Shown here: positions 31,028 through 39,134 of the stretch, piece by piece
Numbering within the stretch: the first letter of the stretch is position 1
How the letters are laid out: every line of letters starts with the position of its first letter
Origin: Deinococcus seoulensis
Lineage (GTDB): Bacteria > Deinococcota > Deinococci > Deinococcales > Deinococcaceae
NCBI RefSeq assembly: GCF_014648115.1
Contig: NZ_BMQM01000035.1
Location: 1-40,032 of the forward strand
Length of the DNA: 40,032 nt
Reading direction: 5' to 3'
Notes under the pieces: model-generated
Database searches by the model: none
Told to the model about the DNA's origin: nothing
What the model saw: only the letters and a program-made list of their open reading frames with translations
Position numbers and translations under genes: made by a program

Positions 31028-31642
31028 TTACGTCCGCGCGTGCTCCTGCTCGCGCTTGCGGCGGATGAACCACGCGACGGCCGCCACGGCCAGCAGACCC
31101 AGGATGATCCGGCTGGCCGGACCCACGTACGCCTCGACCCGGTCGTAGTGTTCGCCCAGCATGAACCCCGCCCCGGCCAGCAGGGTCGCCCACAGCGCCG
31201 ACCCGATCGCGCTGAACAGCAGGAACTTCGGCATCGGCATCTCACTCATGCCCGCCGGGAGGCTCAGCAGGCTGCGAATGCCCGGCACCATCCGCCCGAA
31301 CAGCACCGCCTTCGACCCGTGCCGGTCGAACCAGTCGTCGGCCTTCTTGATGTCCCTGCCGCTCAGGGTCAGCCACCTGCCGTGCCTGTCCGCCCACTCG
31401 ATCAGGCGGTCCTCACCGAACGCCCGCCCGATGTAGTACAGCGGCAGGGTGCCGATCACGCTGCCCAGCGTCCCCATCAGGATCACCATGATCAGGTTCA
31501 TATCGCCGCGTGACGCCGCGAACCCCGCCGACGGCATGATCAGCTCGCTGGGAATCGGTGGGAACACGTTCTCCAGCACCATCAGCAGCAGAATCCCCAC
31601 GTACCCCATGCTGTCCATCAGTCCCTGTACCCACTCGGCCAT
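31028..31642 (-). CDS. DedA family membrane protein
   Basis: A 204-residue DedA/VTT-domain protein; members translocate phospholipids or undecaprenyl phosphate and help keep membrane potential. Family marks: NVFPPIPSELIMPSAGFAAS (about 25-44) with the re-entrant loop, GRAFGEDRLIEWADRHGR, FDRHGSKAVLFGRMVPGIRS (basic re-entrant motif FGRMVPGIR) and LLSLPAGMSEMP. Four to six hydrophobic segments. The start is supported by TAGGCT 6 nt before the ATG. It is convergent with MMPL and divergent from the HAD gene. Confidence 0.93.
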   Translation of the reverse strand: MAEWVQGLMDSMGYVGILLLMVLENVFPPIPSELIMPSAGFAASRGDMNLIMVILMGTLGSVIGTLPLYYIGRAFGEDRLIEWADRHGRWLTLSGRDIKKADDWFDRHGSKAVLFGRMVPGIRSLLSLPAGMSEMPMPKFLLFSAIGSALWATLLAGAGFMLGEHYDRVEAYVGPASRIILGLLAVAAVAWFIRRKREQEHART

Positions 31643-31648
31643 GCTCCC

Positions 31649-31654
31649 AGCCTA
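31649..31654 (-). promoter_or_regulatory. -10 box of the DedA gene (leaderless)
   Basis: TAGGCT on the minus strand, 6 nt before the ATG at 31642. Confidence 0.5.
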
Positions 31655-31731
31655 CCGGGCCGGAGCGGGCCGCGCCTCCACCTAAAGTTCGTCATAACCC
31701 GCAGAGGCGCGGGCGGCGGCGCGGGCAGCTC

Positions 31732-31737
31732 TAGACT
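31732..31737 (+). promoter_or_regulatory. -10 box of the HAD gene (leaderless)
   Basis: TAGACT, 6 nt before the ATG at 31744. Confidence 0.5.
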
Positions 31738-31743
31738 GGGCGC

Positions 31744-32412
31744 ATGTCTTTCCCCCCGATTCAGGCTGTGATCTTCGATTTCGACGGCACCATCCTGGAC
31801 ACCGAAACGCACGAGTTCCGCCGCTGGCAGGCACTGTACCGCCAGCACGACCGGGAACTGCCGCTCTCCGAATGGCAGCGCGGCATCGGCACCTGGGACG
31901 CCTTCGACCCCTGGGCCGGGCTCCCCGAAACGGTGCAGCGCGACCGCGAGGCCACGCAGGCGATCCTGCGGGACGCCATTCACGCCGACATTCAGGCCGC
32001 CGACCTGCGCCCCGGCGTGCGCGACGTCCTGAACGCCGTGCGGCCCGCCGGACTGCGCCTCGCCCTGGCGACCAGCAGCGACCGCGCCTGGGTGACCCGC
32101 TGGCTGGGCGAACACGCCCTGCTGGACGCCTTCGAGACGCTCGCCACCCGCGACGACGTGGCCCGCGTGAAACCCGACCCGGAACTGTACCTGCTGGCCG
32201 CCCGGCAACTGGGCCTGCACCCGTCGGCGTGCGTGGCCGTCGAGGACAGCCTGAACGGCGCGACCGCCGCCGTGGCCGCCGGGATGCGCGTGGTGGTCGT
32301 CCCGAACGAGGTCACCGCCACGCAGCCCTTCCCGCCCACCTGGGCCAGACTGGACGGCTTTACCGGCGGACTGGACGCCCTGCTGGCCGCCGCGCAGACC
32401 ACGGCGCAGTAA
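31744..32412 (+). CDS. HAD-family phosphatase (beta-phosphoglucomutase-like)
   Basis: A 222-residue HAD hydrolase. Motif I is FDFDGTILDTE (Asp12 nucleophile, Asp14), a helical cap of about 70 residues follows, then motif II ALATSSDRAW, motif III lysine in ARVKPDPELY, and motif IV VAVEDSLNG. The cap type and the second-shell pattern place it with PGMB/GPH-like phosphatases such as YcjU or GS1. It dephosphorylates a small metabolite; the substrate is not readable. A leaderless start is supported by TAGACT. It ends before a hairpin shared with the convergent SDR gene. Confidence 0.93.
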   Translation: MSFPPIQAVIFDFDGTILDTETHEFRRWQALYRQHDRELPLSEWQRGIGTWDAFDPWAGLPETVQRDREATQAILRDAIHADIQAADLRPGVRDVLNAVRPAGLRLALATSSDRAWVTRWLGEHALLDAFETLATRDDVARVKPDPELYLLAARQLGLHPSACVAVEDSLNGATAAVAAGMRVVVVPNEVTATQPFPPTWARLDGFTGGLDALLAAAQTTAQ

Positions 32413-32433
32413 CGCACAGCCCCATACCGCACA

Positions 32434-32478
32434 GGCGGCAGGGGAGAGCGTCTGCTCTGCGCGCCCCCACCTGCCGCC
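32434..32478. terminator. Hairpin between convergent HAD and SDR genes
   Basis: An 8-bp stem GGCGGCAG/CTGCCGCC, able to extend with GGG/CCC inside. It likely serves both directions. Confidence 0.5.
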
Positions 32479-32524
32479 CGGTTCAGGCGTCCATGAGGAC
32501 GCAGCCCTGTGGGCTCGGCCCTGG

Positions 32525-33202
32525 TTATGCGTCCGGGTAGACTTTCAGTTCGGTGATGTGCGCCCGGTCGGGGCGGCTGAGGGTGTGCGCGACGCTCTTG
32601 GCGAGACCGCGCGGGTCGATCATGGATTCCCATGCGAGGCCCGCGTCGCGGTTGCTGGGCGTGTCGATGGCGCCCATCGGGTACAGCACGCAGCCGCGCA
32701 CGCCCTTGCCTTTCAGTTCGTCGTGCAGGCTCAGGATGTACGCTGCGACGGCCGCCTTGCTGGCCGTGTACAGCGCTGCCTTCGGGCCGCTGAGGCGCGC
32801 GGCCTGCCCGGCGCTGACGCCCATCACGATGCCGTCCTTCTGCCGGATCATGTGCGGCAGCACGCCCTGCACCGCGTTGAACAGGCTGGTCATGTTCGTG
32901 TCGAACAGGTGGCGCAGGTCGTCGGGGGTGGCCTTCTGCGCGTCCTGGGTGCTGAACGCCCCGACCGTGTGGATCAGCGTGTCGACCTTCACCTTGCGCA
33001 GGCGGTCGATGCTGGCCGGGTCGGTCAGGTCCAGGTCGAGGACCTCGGTGGCGGGGAAGCGGTCGGCGGCGCGTTCCAGGCTCTCGCCGCGCCCGACCAG
33101 CACGATCTGCGCGCCGGCATCGTCGAGTTCCTGAGCAATGGCGGTGGCCAGTGCGCCGCCCGCTCCTGTAAGCATGATGGTGGAGGAGCTGAGGTTCGCC
33201 AT
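32525..33202 (-). CDS. Short-chain dehydrogenase/reductase
   Basis: A 225-residue SDR. The cofactor loop is TGAGGALA (about 12-19), unusual in its last position for the TGxxxGxG pattern. The catalytic set is partly conserved: VMGVSAGQAARLSGP (serine) and YTASKAAV (Tyr-x3-Lys). The usual NNAG is replaced by HTVGAFS, as in some divergent SDRs. The C-terminus is short (DRAHITELKVYPDA). Probably NAD(P)-dependent; the substrate is unknown. The start is supported by TACCCT 6 nt before the ATG. It is convergent with the HAD gene and follows the M24 gene on the same strand. Confidence 0.86.
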   Translation of the reverse strand: MANLSSSTIMLTGAGGALATAIAQELDDAGAQIVLVGRGESLERAADRFPATEVLDLDLTDPASIDRLRKVKVDTLIHTVGAFSTQDAQKATPDDLRHLFDTNMTSLFNAVQGVLPHMIRQKDGIVMGVSAGQAARLSGPKAALYTASKAAVAAYILSLHDELKGKGVRGCVLYPMGAIDTPSNRDAGLAWESMIDPRGLAKSVAHTLSRPDRAHITELKVYPDA

Positions 33203-33208
33203 GCCCCC

Positions 33209-33214
33209 AGGGTA
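33209..33214 (-). promoter_or_regulatory. -10 box of the second SDR gene (leaderless)
   Basis: TACCCT on the minus strand, 6 nt before the ATG at 33202. Confidence 0.45.
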
Positions 33215-33306
33215 ACGGGTGACGGCGCGTCCGGGGTCAGGCTGCCTCGCCGTCCGCCGCGTTGCTTAGCGGAAGGTCAAGGGCCTCTCACTCCTCACGC
33301 GGCGCT

Positions 33307-34548
33307 TCAGAGGCGGGGTTCGCCGTACCCGTCCGCCCGCACCTGCGCCCAGTCGCCCTGCCCCAGGATGAACGGGGCGCGTTGCGTGTGGGTGGTCACG
33401 CGCGGCCCGGCCTGCGGGTCCAGGTACACGTCGATCTCGCTGCGAATCCCGAAGCCCCGCGCGGCCGGGTACGTGCCGGGTTCGATGGTCACGGCCAGTC
33501 CGGGTGTCAGGGTGCGGGTGTCGCGGGTCTCGTAATCGTCGAGGTTCGCGCCCGCTCCGTGAATACTGACGCCCAGGTCGTGCCCGGTGCGGTGCAGGAA
33601 GAACGCCTCCCACTCGGCGCCCATGGCGTCGCGGGCGGCGCGGTCGGCCATGTAACCCTGCAACTGACCCCAGCCGCTCGCGGCGTACCCGTCCTGAAGG
33701 GTGCGCAGCGCGGCGTCACGGGCGGCCGCCACGGCGTCCCAGGCACCCAGGTACTCGGGCGTGGGCGTCCCGGCGAACCCGACCCAGGTGACGTCCGCGA
33801 ACGGGCGGCCCGGTTCCTGCGCCCACAGGTCGATCAGGACGCACTCGCCTTCTTTCAGGGTGGCGTGGCGTTCCGGGCTGGGTTCGTAGTGGCTGTCGGC
33901 GGCGTTCGCGCCGAAGCTCACGTTCACGGGGTGCCCGGCGCTCATGCCTGCCGCCTCGATCTGCCGCATGATCACGGCCTGCGCGTCCAGTTCCGTGACC
34001 GGCTGCCCGGCCCGCAGGCGCTCGTGAATCAGGCGGAAGGCGTCATCCTTGGCCTGCATCAGCACGCTCACGGCCCGCTCGTGCGCGGCCAGATCGTCGG
34101 CACTCCAGGCCAGGAACGACTGCAGCAGGTCCGCGCTGCTGTGAATCCCGGCGGCCCCGGCGGCCCGCACGCGCTCGATGGTCCCGGCGTCCACGCGGCT
34201 CACGTACGGGACCGCGCCGCCCGCGCTGTACTCCATCGCCAGGGTGCGGCCCTGCACGACCTCGCGCAACGCGGCGTCCAGCTGCCCGTGCGACCCGAAG
34301 GCGCGGCGCTCGGCGTTCCAGTGGCGGGTGATCTCACCCCAGGTGCCGCCCTCGATGTGGTTGTGCAGCACCACGGCCTGCCCGCTGCGCGGCACCCACA
34401 CGAAGAACCGCCGGGTCAGGAACGCCCCACCGGGCAGGTTCAGGACGGTGCGGGCGTGCGGGTTCAGGCCCTGGAAGTCGTACACCAGCCAGCCGTCCAG
34501 GCTGGTCGCGGCGAGGGCCTGCTGCATGCGCGTGATCGGTGAGGTCAT
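33307..34548 (-). CDS. M24 family metallopeptidase (Xaa-Pro aminopeptidase-like)
   Basis: A 413-residue pita-bread metallopeptidase. The five metal ligands are all present: Asp in VLIDLWAQ, Asp in FADVTWVG, His in HRTGHDLGVSIHG, Glu in VTIEPGTY and Glu in IRSEIDVYLD. The N-terminal creatinase-like domain (about 1-160) contains VLHNHIEGGTWG and DGWLVYDFQGLNPHART. The family removes N-terminal residues next to proline, or acts on related C-N bonds. A leaderless start is supported by TAGGCT 7 nt before the ATG; longer in-frame sequence upstream is not family-like. It is on the same strand as the following SDR gene. Confidence 0.92.
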   Translation of the reverse strand: MTSPITRMQQALAATSLDGWLVYDFQGLNPHARTVLNLPGGAFLTRRFFVWVPRSGQAVVLHNHIEGGTWGEITRHWNAERRAFGSHGQLDAALREVVQGRTLAMEYSAGGAVPYVSRVDAGTIERVRAAGAAGIHSSADLLQSFLAWSADDLAAHERAVSVLMQAKDDAFRLIHERLRAGQPVTELDAQAVIMRQIEAAGMSAGHPVNVSFGANAADSHYEPSPERHATLKEGECVLIDLWAQEPGRPFADVTWVGFAGTPTPEYLGAWDAVAAARDAALRTLQDGYAASGWGQLQGYMADRAARDAMGAEWEAFFLHRTGHDLGVSIHGAGANLDDYETRDTRTLTPGLAVTIEPGTYPAARGFGIRSEIDVYLDPQAGPRVTTHTQRAPFILGQGDWAQVRADGYGEPRL

Positions 34549-34555
34549 GCCGCCC

Positions 34556-34561
34556 AGCCTA
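34556..34561 (-). promoter_or_regulatory. -10 box of the M24 gene (leaderless)
   Basis: TAGGCT on the minus strand, 7 nt before the ATG at 34548. Confidence 0.5.
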
Positions 34562-34625
34562 ACGCGGGCGCCGCGCGGGCCTGTCGGCCAGGACGGACAG
34601 CCCACGCACCCGCCGCGCAGGAACA

Positions 34626-34656
34626 CGCCGCCCTTCCGGGAACAGGAGGGGCGGCG
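34626..34656 (-). terminator. Hairpin downstream of the secreted protein gene
   Basis: A perfect 8-bp stem CGCCGCCC/GGGCGGCG with a 15-nt loop, followed in the minus direction by TGTTCC. It lies in the 245-bp gap before the M24 gene, which otherwise shows no gene. Confidence 0.55.
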
Positions 34657-34793
34657 CGCAGACTGGAGCGTCAGTTCAGGAGAGCGGAGGAAGCTGGACC
34701 AGGAGGGGAGAGGCGCGGTGGGGGCGTCATCCACCGGCCACGCTTGACCTGCCTGCCTTCCAGTACGCGCTGTCGGGCGGGAAGGTTGCCGCG

Positions 34794-35264
34794 TCAGCGG
34801 TAGCGGGTGAACGCGTCGCGCGAGGCGTAGTTCTGGCGGCCGCTGCCGTCCGTGAACTGCGTCAGGGCCTGCACGTCCAGGCGGCCGCGCGTGAAGGTCA
34901 TGACCAGCGTGGTGTTCGAGAAGCCCTTGGCGTACACGGCGGTGGCGGTCAGGTGGTTGGTGTCGCTGACGCTGGCGCCGTACGTGAGGACCGGCGCGCT
35001 GCCCCAGTCGCAGTCGTTGGGGTGGCAGCGGCCGAACACCTGCACGGTCAGCGGGCCGCCGCCGCTGCGGGTCACGTTGATGCGGGTGATGCCGCTCGTG
35101 GCGACGTTGCTGTTCACCCAGGTGCCCACGAAGTCGGCGGGCGCCGCCTGCGCGTGCTGCGGGAACAGGCCGCACAGGCTCAGCGCGGCCAGCAGCGCGG
35201 CGGGACGGGAAGAGCGGGGGGCGTGGGCGGCCAGAGTGCAGGTGGGCTGGGTGCGTGCGGTCAT
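34794..35264 (-). CDS. Secreted beta-rich protein of unknown function
   Basis: A 156-residue exported protein: a long basic start, hydrophobic core LAALSLCGLFPQ and a cleavage region HAQA-APAD (about residue 40). The mature part, FVGTWVNSNVATSGITRINV through a CHPNDCDWG motif (two close cysteines) to LTQFTDGSGRQNYASRDAFTR, follows a pattern recalled from uncharacterised secreted proteins of many bacteria; the fold looks lipocalin-like or beta-barrel but this is inferred. AGGAGA precedes the ATG by about 7 nt. It is a single gene between hairpins. The function is unknown. Confidence 0.78.
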   Translation of the reverse strand: MTARTQPTCTLAAHAPRSSRPAALLAALSLCGLFPQHAQAAPADFVGTWVNSNVATSGITRINVTRSGGGPLTVQVFGRCHPNDCDWGSAPVLTYGASVSDTNHLTATAVYAKGFSNTTLVMTFTRGRLDVQALTQFTDGSGRQNYASRDAFTRYR

Positions 35265-35453
35265 GGCGGGTCTCCTGGGTGGGTGCGCGGGGGCGGGGGA
35301 ACGGGGCGGTCAAGGATTCACCGGGCTGGAATCCCGTCTGGGACGCTGTTCCTGCTGGTGAACTCAGGGTACGCGGCCCCCCGTGAGCGGCCCATGATCG
35401 CGGACCGTCAGGAAAGGGTCAGGCATGATCGGCGGCCCACCCGGCAATGAACG

Positions 35454-35483
35454 CTCCCGCCCGGCGTGAGGTCCGGGCGGGAG
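35454..35483 (-). terminator. Terminator-like hairpin after the ABC permease gene
   Basis: A perfect 10-bp stem CTCCCGCCCG/CGGGCGGGAG with a 10-nt loop, about 25 bp past the permease stop. It ends the importer transcript; no adjacent ATPase gene follows. The rest of 35265-35505 shows no gene. Confidence 0.65.
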
Positions 35484-35505
35484 TTCTGCGCGTAGCGGGC
35501 GGCGT

Positions 35506-36177
35506 TCAGCTGCCGCGCGAGAAGCGGCGTTCCAGGGTGCGCTGCACGACTTCCAGCAGGCTGCTGACTGCCCAGTAGATCAGCGCCGCCGCGAGGTACG
35601 GCCCGAACGGCTCGAAGGTCCGGGCAATCACCAGTTGCGCGCTGCGCAGCAGTTCCACGACCGTGATCACGCTGACCAGCGACGTGTCCTTCACCAGTCC
35701 GATCAGGGTGTTGCTCATGCTGGGCAGCGCCACCCGCGCCGCCTGCGGCAGCACGATCAGCCGCATGGTCTGCGCCCCACTCAGGCCCAGGCTGGTCGCG
35801 GCTTCCCGCTGGCCCTTCGGGATGCTCAGGATCGCGGCGCGCATCGTCTCTGACAGGTACGCGGCGGCGTTCAGGGTCAGGGCGATCACGCCGCCCGCGA
35901 CGGGATTCAGGGTGATGCCCAGGCTGGGCAGCCCGTAGTAGATGACGAAAATCTGCACCAGCAGCGGCGTGCCCCGGATGAACGACACGTACAGGCCGCT
36001 CAGGCCCCGCACCCAGCCCAGCCGGGACAGCCGGGCCAGCGCGACCAGGAATCCCAGCGGCAGGCCCAGCACCATCGCGCCCAGCGCGAAGCCCAGCGTG
36101 ACGGGCAGCGCGCCCAGCAGGGTCGGCAGGGACGTCCAGGCGCTCTGAAGGACGAGTTGCAACTGTTCGGTGTTCAT
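35506..36177 (-). CDS. Polar amino-acid ABC transporter permease
   Basis: A 223-residue membrane subunit of a HisM/GlnP-type importer. About five helices; the early GALPVTLGFALGAMVLGLPLGF and the cytoplasmic EAA-type loop ETMRAAILSIPKGQREAATS with LGLS are typical. It would partner the substrate-binding protein encoded just upstream (36263-37027). GGAGGG lies 5 nt before the ATG. The gap of 85 bp to the upstream gene holds an ATAGGCT inverted repeat. The ATP-binding subunit is not in the window beside it, so it must be encoded elsewhere. Confidence 0.93.
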   Translation of the reverse strand: MNTEQLQLVLQSAWTSLPTLLGALPVTLGFALGAMVLGLPLGFLVALARLSRLGWVRGLSGLYVSFIRGTPLLVQIFVIYYGLPSLGITLNPVAGGVIALTLNAAAYLSETMRAAILSIPKGQREAATSLGLSGAQTMRLIVLPQAARVALPSMSNTLIGLVKDTSLVSVITVVELLRSAQLVIARTFEPFGPYLAAALIYWAVSSLLEVVQRTLERRFSRGS

Positions 36178-36202
36178 TCGCCCTCCGGGCTGGCTCTGGG
36201 GT

Positions 36203-36237
36203 ATAGGCTATGCGCTCTGGGCTCTGAATCAGCCTAT
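36203..36237. repeat. Inverted repeat between binding-protein and permease genes
   Basis: ATAGGCT (36203-36209) and AGCCTAT (36231-36237) can form a 7-bp stem with a 21-nt loop. Such stems after binding-protein genes often protect the upstream mRNA and raise its level over the permease; here that role is inferred. Confidence 0.45.
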
Positions 36238-36262
36238 GTCCTTACAGCCCATAGCTCACGCC

Positions 36263-37027
36263 TCAGGGTTTGCTGACGTCCTGCCCGAACCACTGGCGGC
36301 TGATCTTGGCGTAGGTGCCGTCGGCCTTGATCTGTAGCAGCGCCCGGTCCACGGCGGCCTTGAGGCTGGTGTTGCTTTTCTTCATGGCGATCCCGACGGG
36401 CTGCGCGTCGCCGATGACGCCCGCGCCGCGCACGGGCAGGTTCTGGGATTTGATCAGGTACCCGACGAGCAGGCGGTCGTTGTACGCGGCGTCCAGGCGG
36501 CCGGTGGCGAGGTCCGCGAGGTACTCGGGCGCGCCGGGGTACGTGACGACGTTGATGCCGCCGGCGTCGCGCAGGCCCTTCTCGTAGTTGCTGCCCAGGC
36601 CCACGCCCACGCGTTTGCCTTTCAGGTCGGCCAGGGTCTTCGGGTTGAAGCTTCCGGTCTTCTTCACGATGATCTGCGGGCTGGAGTAAGCGTAGGGTCG
36701 GCTGAAGCCGATGGTCTTCTCGCGTTCGGGGTTGATGCCGACCTGATTGACGATCACGTCGTACTTGTTCGCCTGGAGGCCGGCGAGGATGCCGCTCCAT
36801 TCGGTCAGGACGAACTCGGCTTTCAGGCCCATCTTCGCGGCGACGGCCCTGGCGATGTCCACGTCGAAGCCGGTCAGGTTGCCTTTTGCGTCGCGGTAGG
36901 TGAAGGGCGCGTAGGTGCCTTCCATGCCGATTTTCAGCACGCCTTTTTGCAGGGTGGTGGGGGCGGCCTGGGCGGTGACGGTCAGTGCGGCGGCGAGCGC
37001 CAGGGTGGTGCGGGTCAGGGTGTTCAT
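36263..37027 (-). CDS. Amino-acid ABC transporter substrate-binding protein
   Basis: A 254-residue exported solute-binding protein of the polar amino-acid (SBP_bac_3) family: signal peptide MNTLTRTTLALAAALTVTAQ then AAP, then LKIGMEGTYAPFTYRDAKGN, GFDVDIARAVAAKMGLKAEF, a strand with NKYDVIVNQVGINPEREKTI, LKGKRVGVGLGSNYEKGL, LATGRLDAAYNDRL and a C-terminal helix with KADGTYAKISRQWFG. No lipobox, so it is soluble in the periplasm-like space. Sequence features fit cystine or other amino-acid binders; the ligand is open. Start ATG 37027 has AAGGAG 8 nt upstream. It is first in a two-gene unit with the permease. Confidence 0.93.
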   Translation of the reverse strand: MNTLTRTTLALAAALTVTAQAAPTTLQKGVLKIGMEGTYAPFTYRDAKGNLTGFDVDIARAVAAKMGLKAEFVLTEWSGILAGLQANKYDVIVNQVGINPEREKTIGFSRPYAYSSPQIIVKKTGSFNPKTLADLKGKRVGVGLGSNYEKGLRDAGGINVVTYPGAPEYLADLATGRLDAAYNDRLLVGYLIKSQNLPVRGAGVIGDAQPVGIAMKKSNTSLKAAVDRALLQIKADGTYAKISRQWFGQDVSKP

Positions 37028-37107
37028 GGTGAGACTCCTTGGAAGGGTGTGGAGGGTGGCTGGGACAGGTTGGGTGGGAAGAGGGGCTTCTTCCCGGAAC
37101 GCAATAG

Positions 37108-37129
37108 TGTACAAAGTACATCAACTTTG
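37108..37129. promoter_or_regulatory. Overlapping palindromes upstream of the ABC importer genes
   Basis: TGTACAAAGTACA (37108-37120, 5-bp arms) overlaps CAAAGT-N6-ACTTTG (37112-37129). The block is AT-rich against its surroundings and about 80 bp before the binding-protein ATG, as expected for a repressor site. The regulator is not known. Confidence 0.45.
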
Positions 37130-37232
37130 ATTGCGATCCGGCTTGCACAGTCCGCCCCGCAGGCCCTGAGCGTTCCCTCACGCACCCGTCAGGCCCGCAA
37201 GCACGGGTACGGTTGCCCCGGCCCCCTCCCAC

Positions 37233-37238
37233 TACACT
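37233..37238 (+). promoter_or_regulatory. -10 box of the UbiD-type gene (leaderless)
   Basis: TACACT, 6 nt before the ATG at 37245. Confidence 0.5.
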
Positions 37239-37244
37239 CGGCGC

Positions 37245-39086
37245 ATGGCCTTCCCGGACATTCAGAGCTTCATGCGCCTCCTCGAACAGCGCGGCGAACT
37301 GATCCGCGTCACGACCCCGGTCAGCCGCGAGCTGGAAATCACCGAGATCGCCGACCGCATGGTCAAACAGGGCGGCCCGGCCCTGCTGTTCGAGAACGTG
37401 CTGGGCAGCGACTACCCGGTCGCCATCGGCCTGCTGGGCACCAAGGAACGCGTGGCGCTGGCCCTCGGCGTGGACGACCTCGACGGACTGGCCGAAAAGG
37501 TCCGGAACCTCATCGACCTGTCCGGCGGCGGCAGCAAACTGGGCCTGCTGAGCAACGTCACGAAACTCCGCGACGCCATGAACCTCCCGCCGCGCCGCGT
37601 CCGCAACGCCCCCGCGCAGGAGGTCGTGTGGCGCGGCGACGAGGTGGACCTCGCCAAGATCCCGGTGCTCAAGTGCTGGCCGCTCGACGGTGGGCCGTTC
37701 GTCACGCTGCCCCTGGTCATCACGAAGGACCCGGAAACTGGCGAGCGCAACATGGGCATGTACCGCGTGCAGGTCATGAGCAAGAACAGCACCGGCATGC
37801 ACTGGCAGCGGCACAAGACCGGCACCAGACACCTGGAGAAGGCCAGGAAACTGGGGCAGCGGCTGGAGGTCGCGGTCGCCATCGGCGGCGACCCGGCCCT
37901 GATCTACGCCGCCACCGCGCCCCTGCCGCCGGTACCGGGCCTGGACGAGTTCGTCCTGGCCGGGTATCTGCGCGGCCAGCGGTACCCCGTGGCAAAGGGC
38001 GTCACGGTGGATCTGGACGTGCCCGCCAACGCCGAGTTCGTGCTGGAAGGCTACGTGGACCCCAGCGAGGACTGGGTGATGGAGGGACCGTTCGGGGATC
38101 ACACCGGCTTCTACACCCTGCCGGACCTGTACCCGCACTTCCACGTCACGGCCGTCACCATGCGCCGCAATCCCGTGTACCCGGCGACCATCGTGGGCCG
38201 CCCCCCCATGGAGGACGCGTACCTGATCGAGGCGTCCGAACGGCTGTTCCTGCCCGCCGCGCAACTCATCATCCCGGAGATCGTCGATTACCACATGCCG
38301 CCCGCCGGGGTCGCGCACAACCTCGTGTTCGTCAGCATCAAGAAGTCGTATCCGGGGCAGGCGTACAAGGTCGCCAACGGCCTGTTCGGCCTGGGCCAGA
38401 TGATGTTCGCCAAGGTCATCGTCGTCCTCGACGAGGACGTGACCGTCACCGATTTCGAGGCCGTGTGGCGTGAGGTGACGCAGAAGGCCGTGCCGGGCCG
38501 CGACACGCTCACCACGCGCGGCCCCATCGACGTGCTCGACCACTCCAGCCGGGGCTGGGGCTACGGCGGGAAACTCATCATCGACGCGACCACCAAACGC
38601 CCCGAGGAGGTCGGCAGCGCCGCCAGCAGCCGACCCGACCAGGCCGGGGACGTCCTGTCTCCTGAGGGCTTCACGCCCCGCGCCGCGCACGACCTGCCCA
38701 CCTTCGAAGGCGTTCTCGCCCAGCGGCAGACCCCGGACGGGTACTGGCTGGTCGCGCTGCGCAAGACCCGCGGCGGACAGGCCCGCGACCTCGCCGCCGC
38801 GTTCGCCGCGCACCCGGCCGCCGCAGGCATCCGCCACCTGCTGATCTGCGACGACCAGACCGACGTGAACGACATCCAGGACGTCTGGTGGACCATCCTG
38901 AACAACATCGACGCCGAACGCGACGTGACCCTGCACGGCCACCTGCTCGCCTGGGACGGCGCGCAGAAACTCCCCGAGGAAGGCTTCGTGCGCGAGTGGC
39001 CGCCCAAGATCGTCATGGACCAAGGGGTCGTGGACCGCGTGGACCGCCTGTGGAACGTGTACGGCCTGCCGGAAACCCTGCGCTGA
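37245..39086 (+). CDS. UbiD-family prenylated-FMN decarboxylase (menaquinone pathway type likely)
   Basis: A 613-residue UbiD-fold decarboxylase that uses prenylated FMN. Motifs: MVKQGGPALLFENV (about 34-47), LPLVITKDPETGERNMGMYR, the cofactor segment HWQRHKTGTRHLEKA, the catalytic acid region VMEGPFGDHTGFY (E280), VGRPPMEDAYLIEA, and IPEIVDYHMPPAGVAHN. Members include UbiD, ferulate decarboxylase and the menaquinone-pathway MqnL-type enzymes. Since Deinococcus makes menaquinone, a quinone-pathway role is plausible, but aromatic acid decarboxylation is also possible. No UbiX gene is adjacent. A leaderless start is supported by TACACT. The length is slightly more than usual because of a C-terminal domain (about 470-613). 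Confidence 0.9.
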   Translation: MAFPDIQSFMRLLEQRGELIRVTTPVSRELEITEIADRMVKQGGPALLFENVLGSDYPVAIGLLGTKERVALALGVDDLDGLAEKVRNLIDLSGGGSKLGLLSNVTKLRDAMNLPPRRVRNAPAQEVVWRGDEVDLAKIPVLKCWPLDGGPFVTLPLVITKDPETGERNMGMYRVQVMSKNSTGMHWQRHKTGTRHLEKARKLGQRLEVAVAIGGDPALIYAATAPLPPVPGLDEFVLAGYLRGQRYPVAKGVTVDLDVPANAEFVLEGYVDPSEDWVMEGPFGDHTGFYTLPDLYPHFHVTAVTMRRNPVYPATIVGRPPMEDAYLIEASERLFLPAAQLIIPEIVDYHMPPAGVAHNLVFVSIKKSYPGQAYKVANGLFGLGQMMFAKVIVVLDEDVTVTDFEAVWREVTQKAVPGRDTLTTRGPIDVLDHSSRGWGYGGKLIIDATTKRPEEVGSAASSRPDQAGDVLSPEGFTPRAAHDLPTFEGVLAQRQTPDGYWLVALRKTRGGQARDLAAAFAAHPAAAGIRHLLICDDQTDVNDIQDVWWTILNNIDAERDVTLHGHLLAWDGAQKLPEEGFVREWPPKIVMDQGVVDRVDRLWNVYGLPETLR

Positions 39087-39122
39087 AGGAGGAGAGAGCA
39101 GAGGCCGGGGCAAATCGTCTGG

Positions 39123-39128
39123 TAATTT
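39123..39128 (+). promoter_or_regulatory. -10 box of the DUF3592 gene (leaderless)
   Basis: TAATTT, 6 nt before the ATG at 39135. Confidence 0.45.
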
Positions 39129-39134
39129 CCGGGC

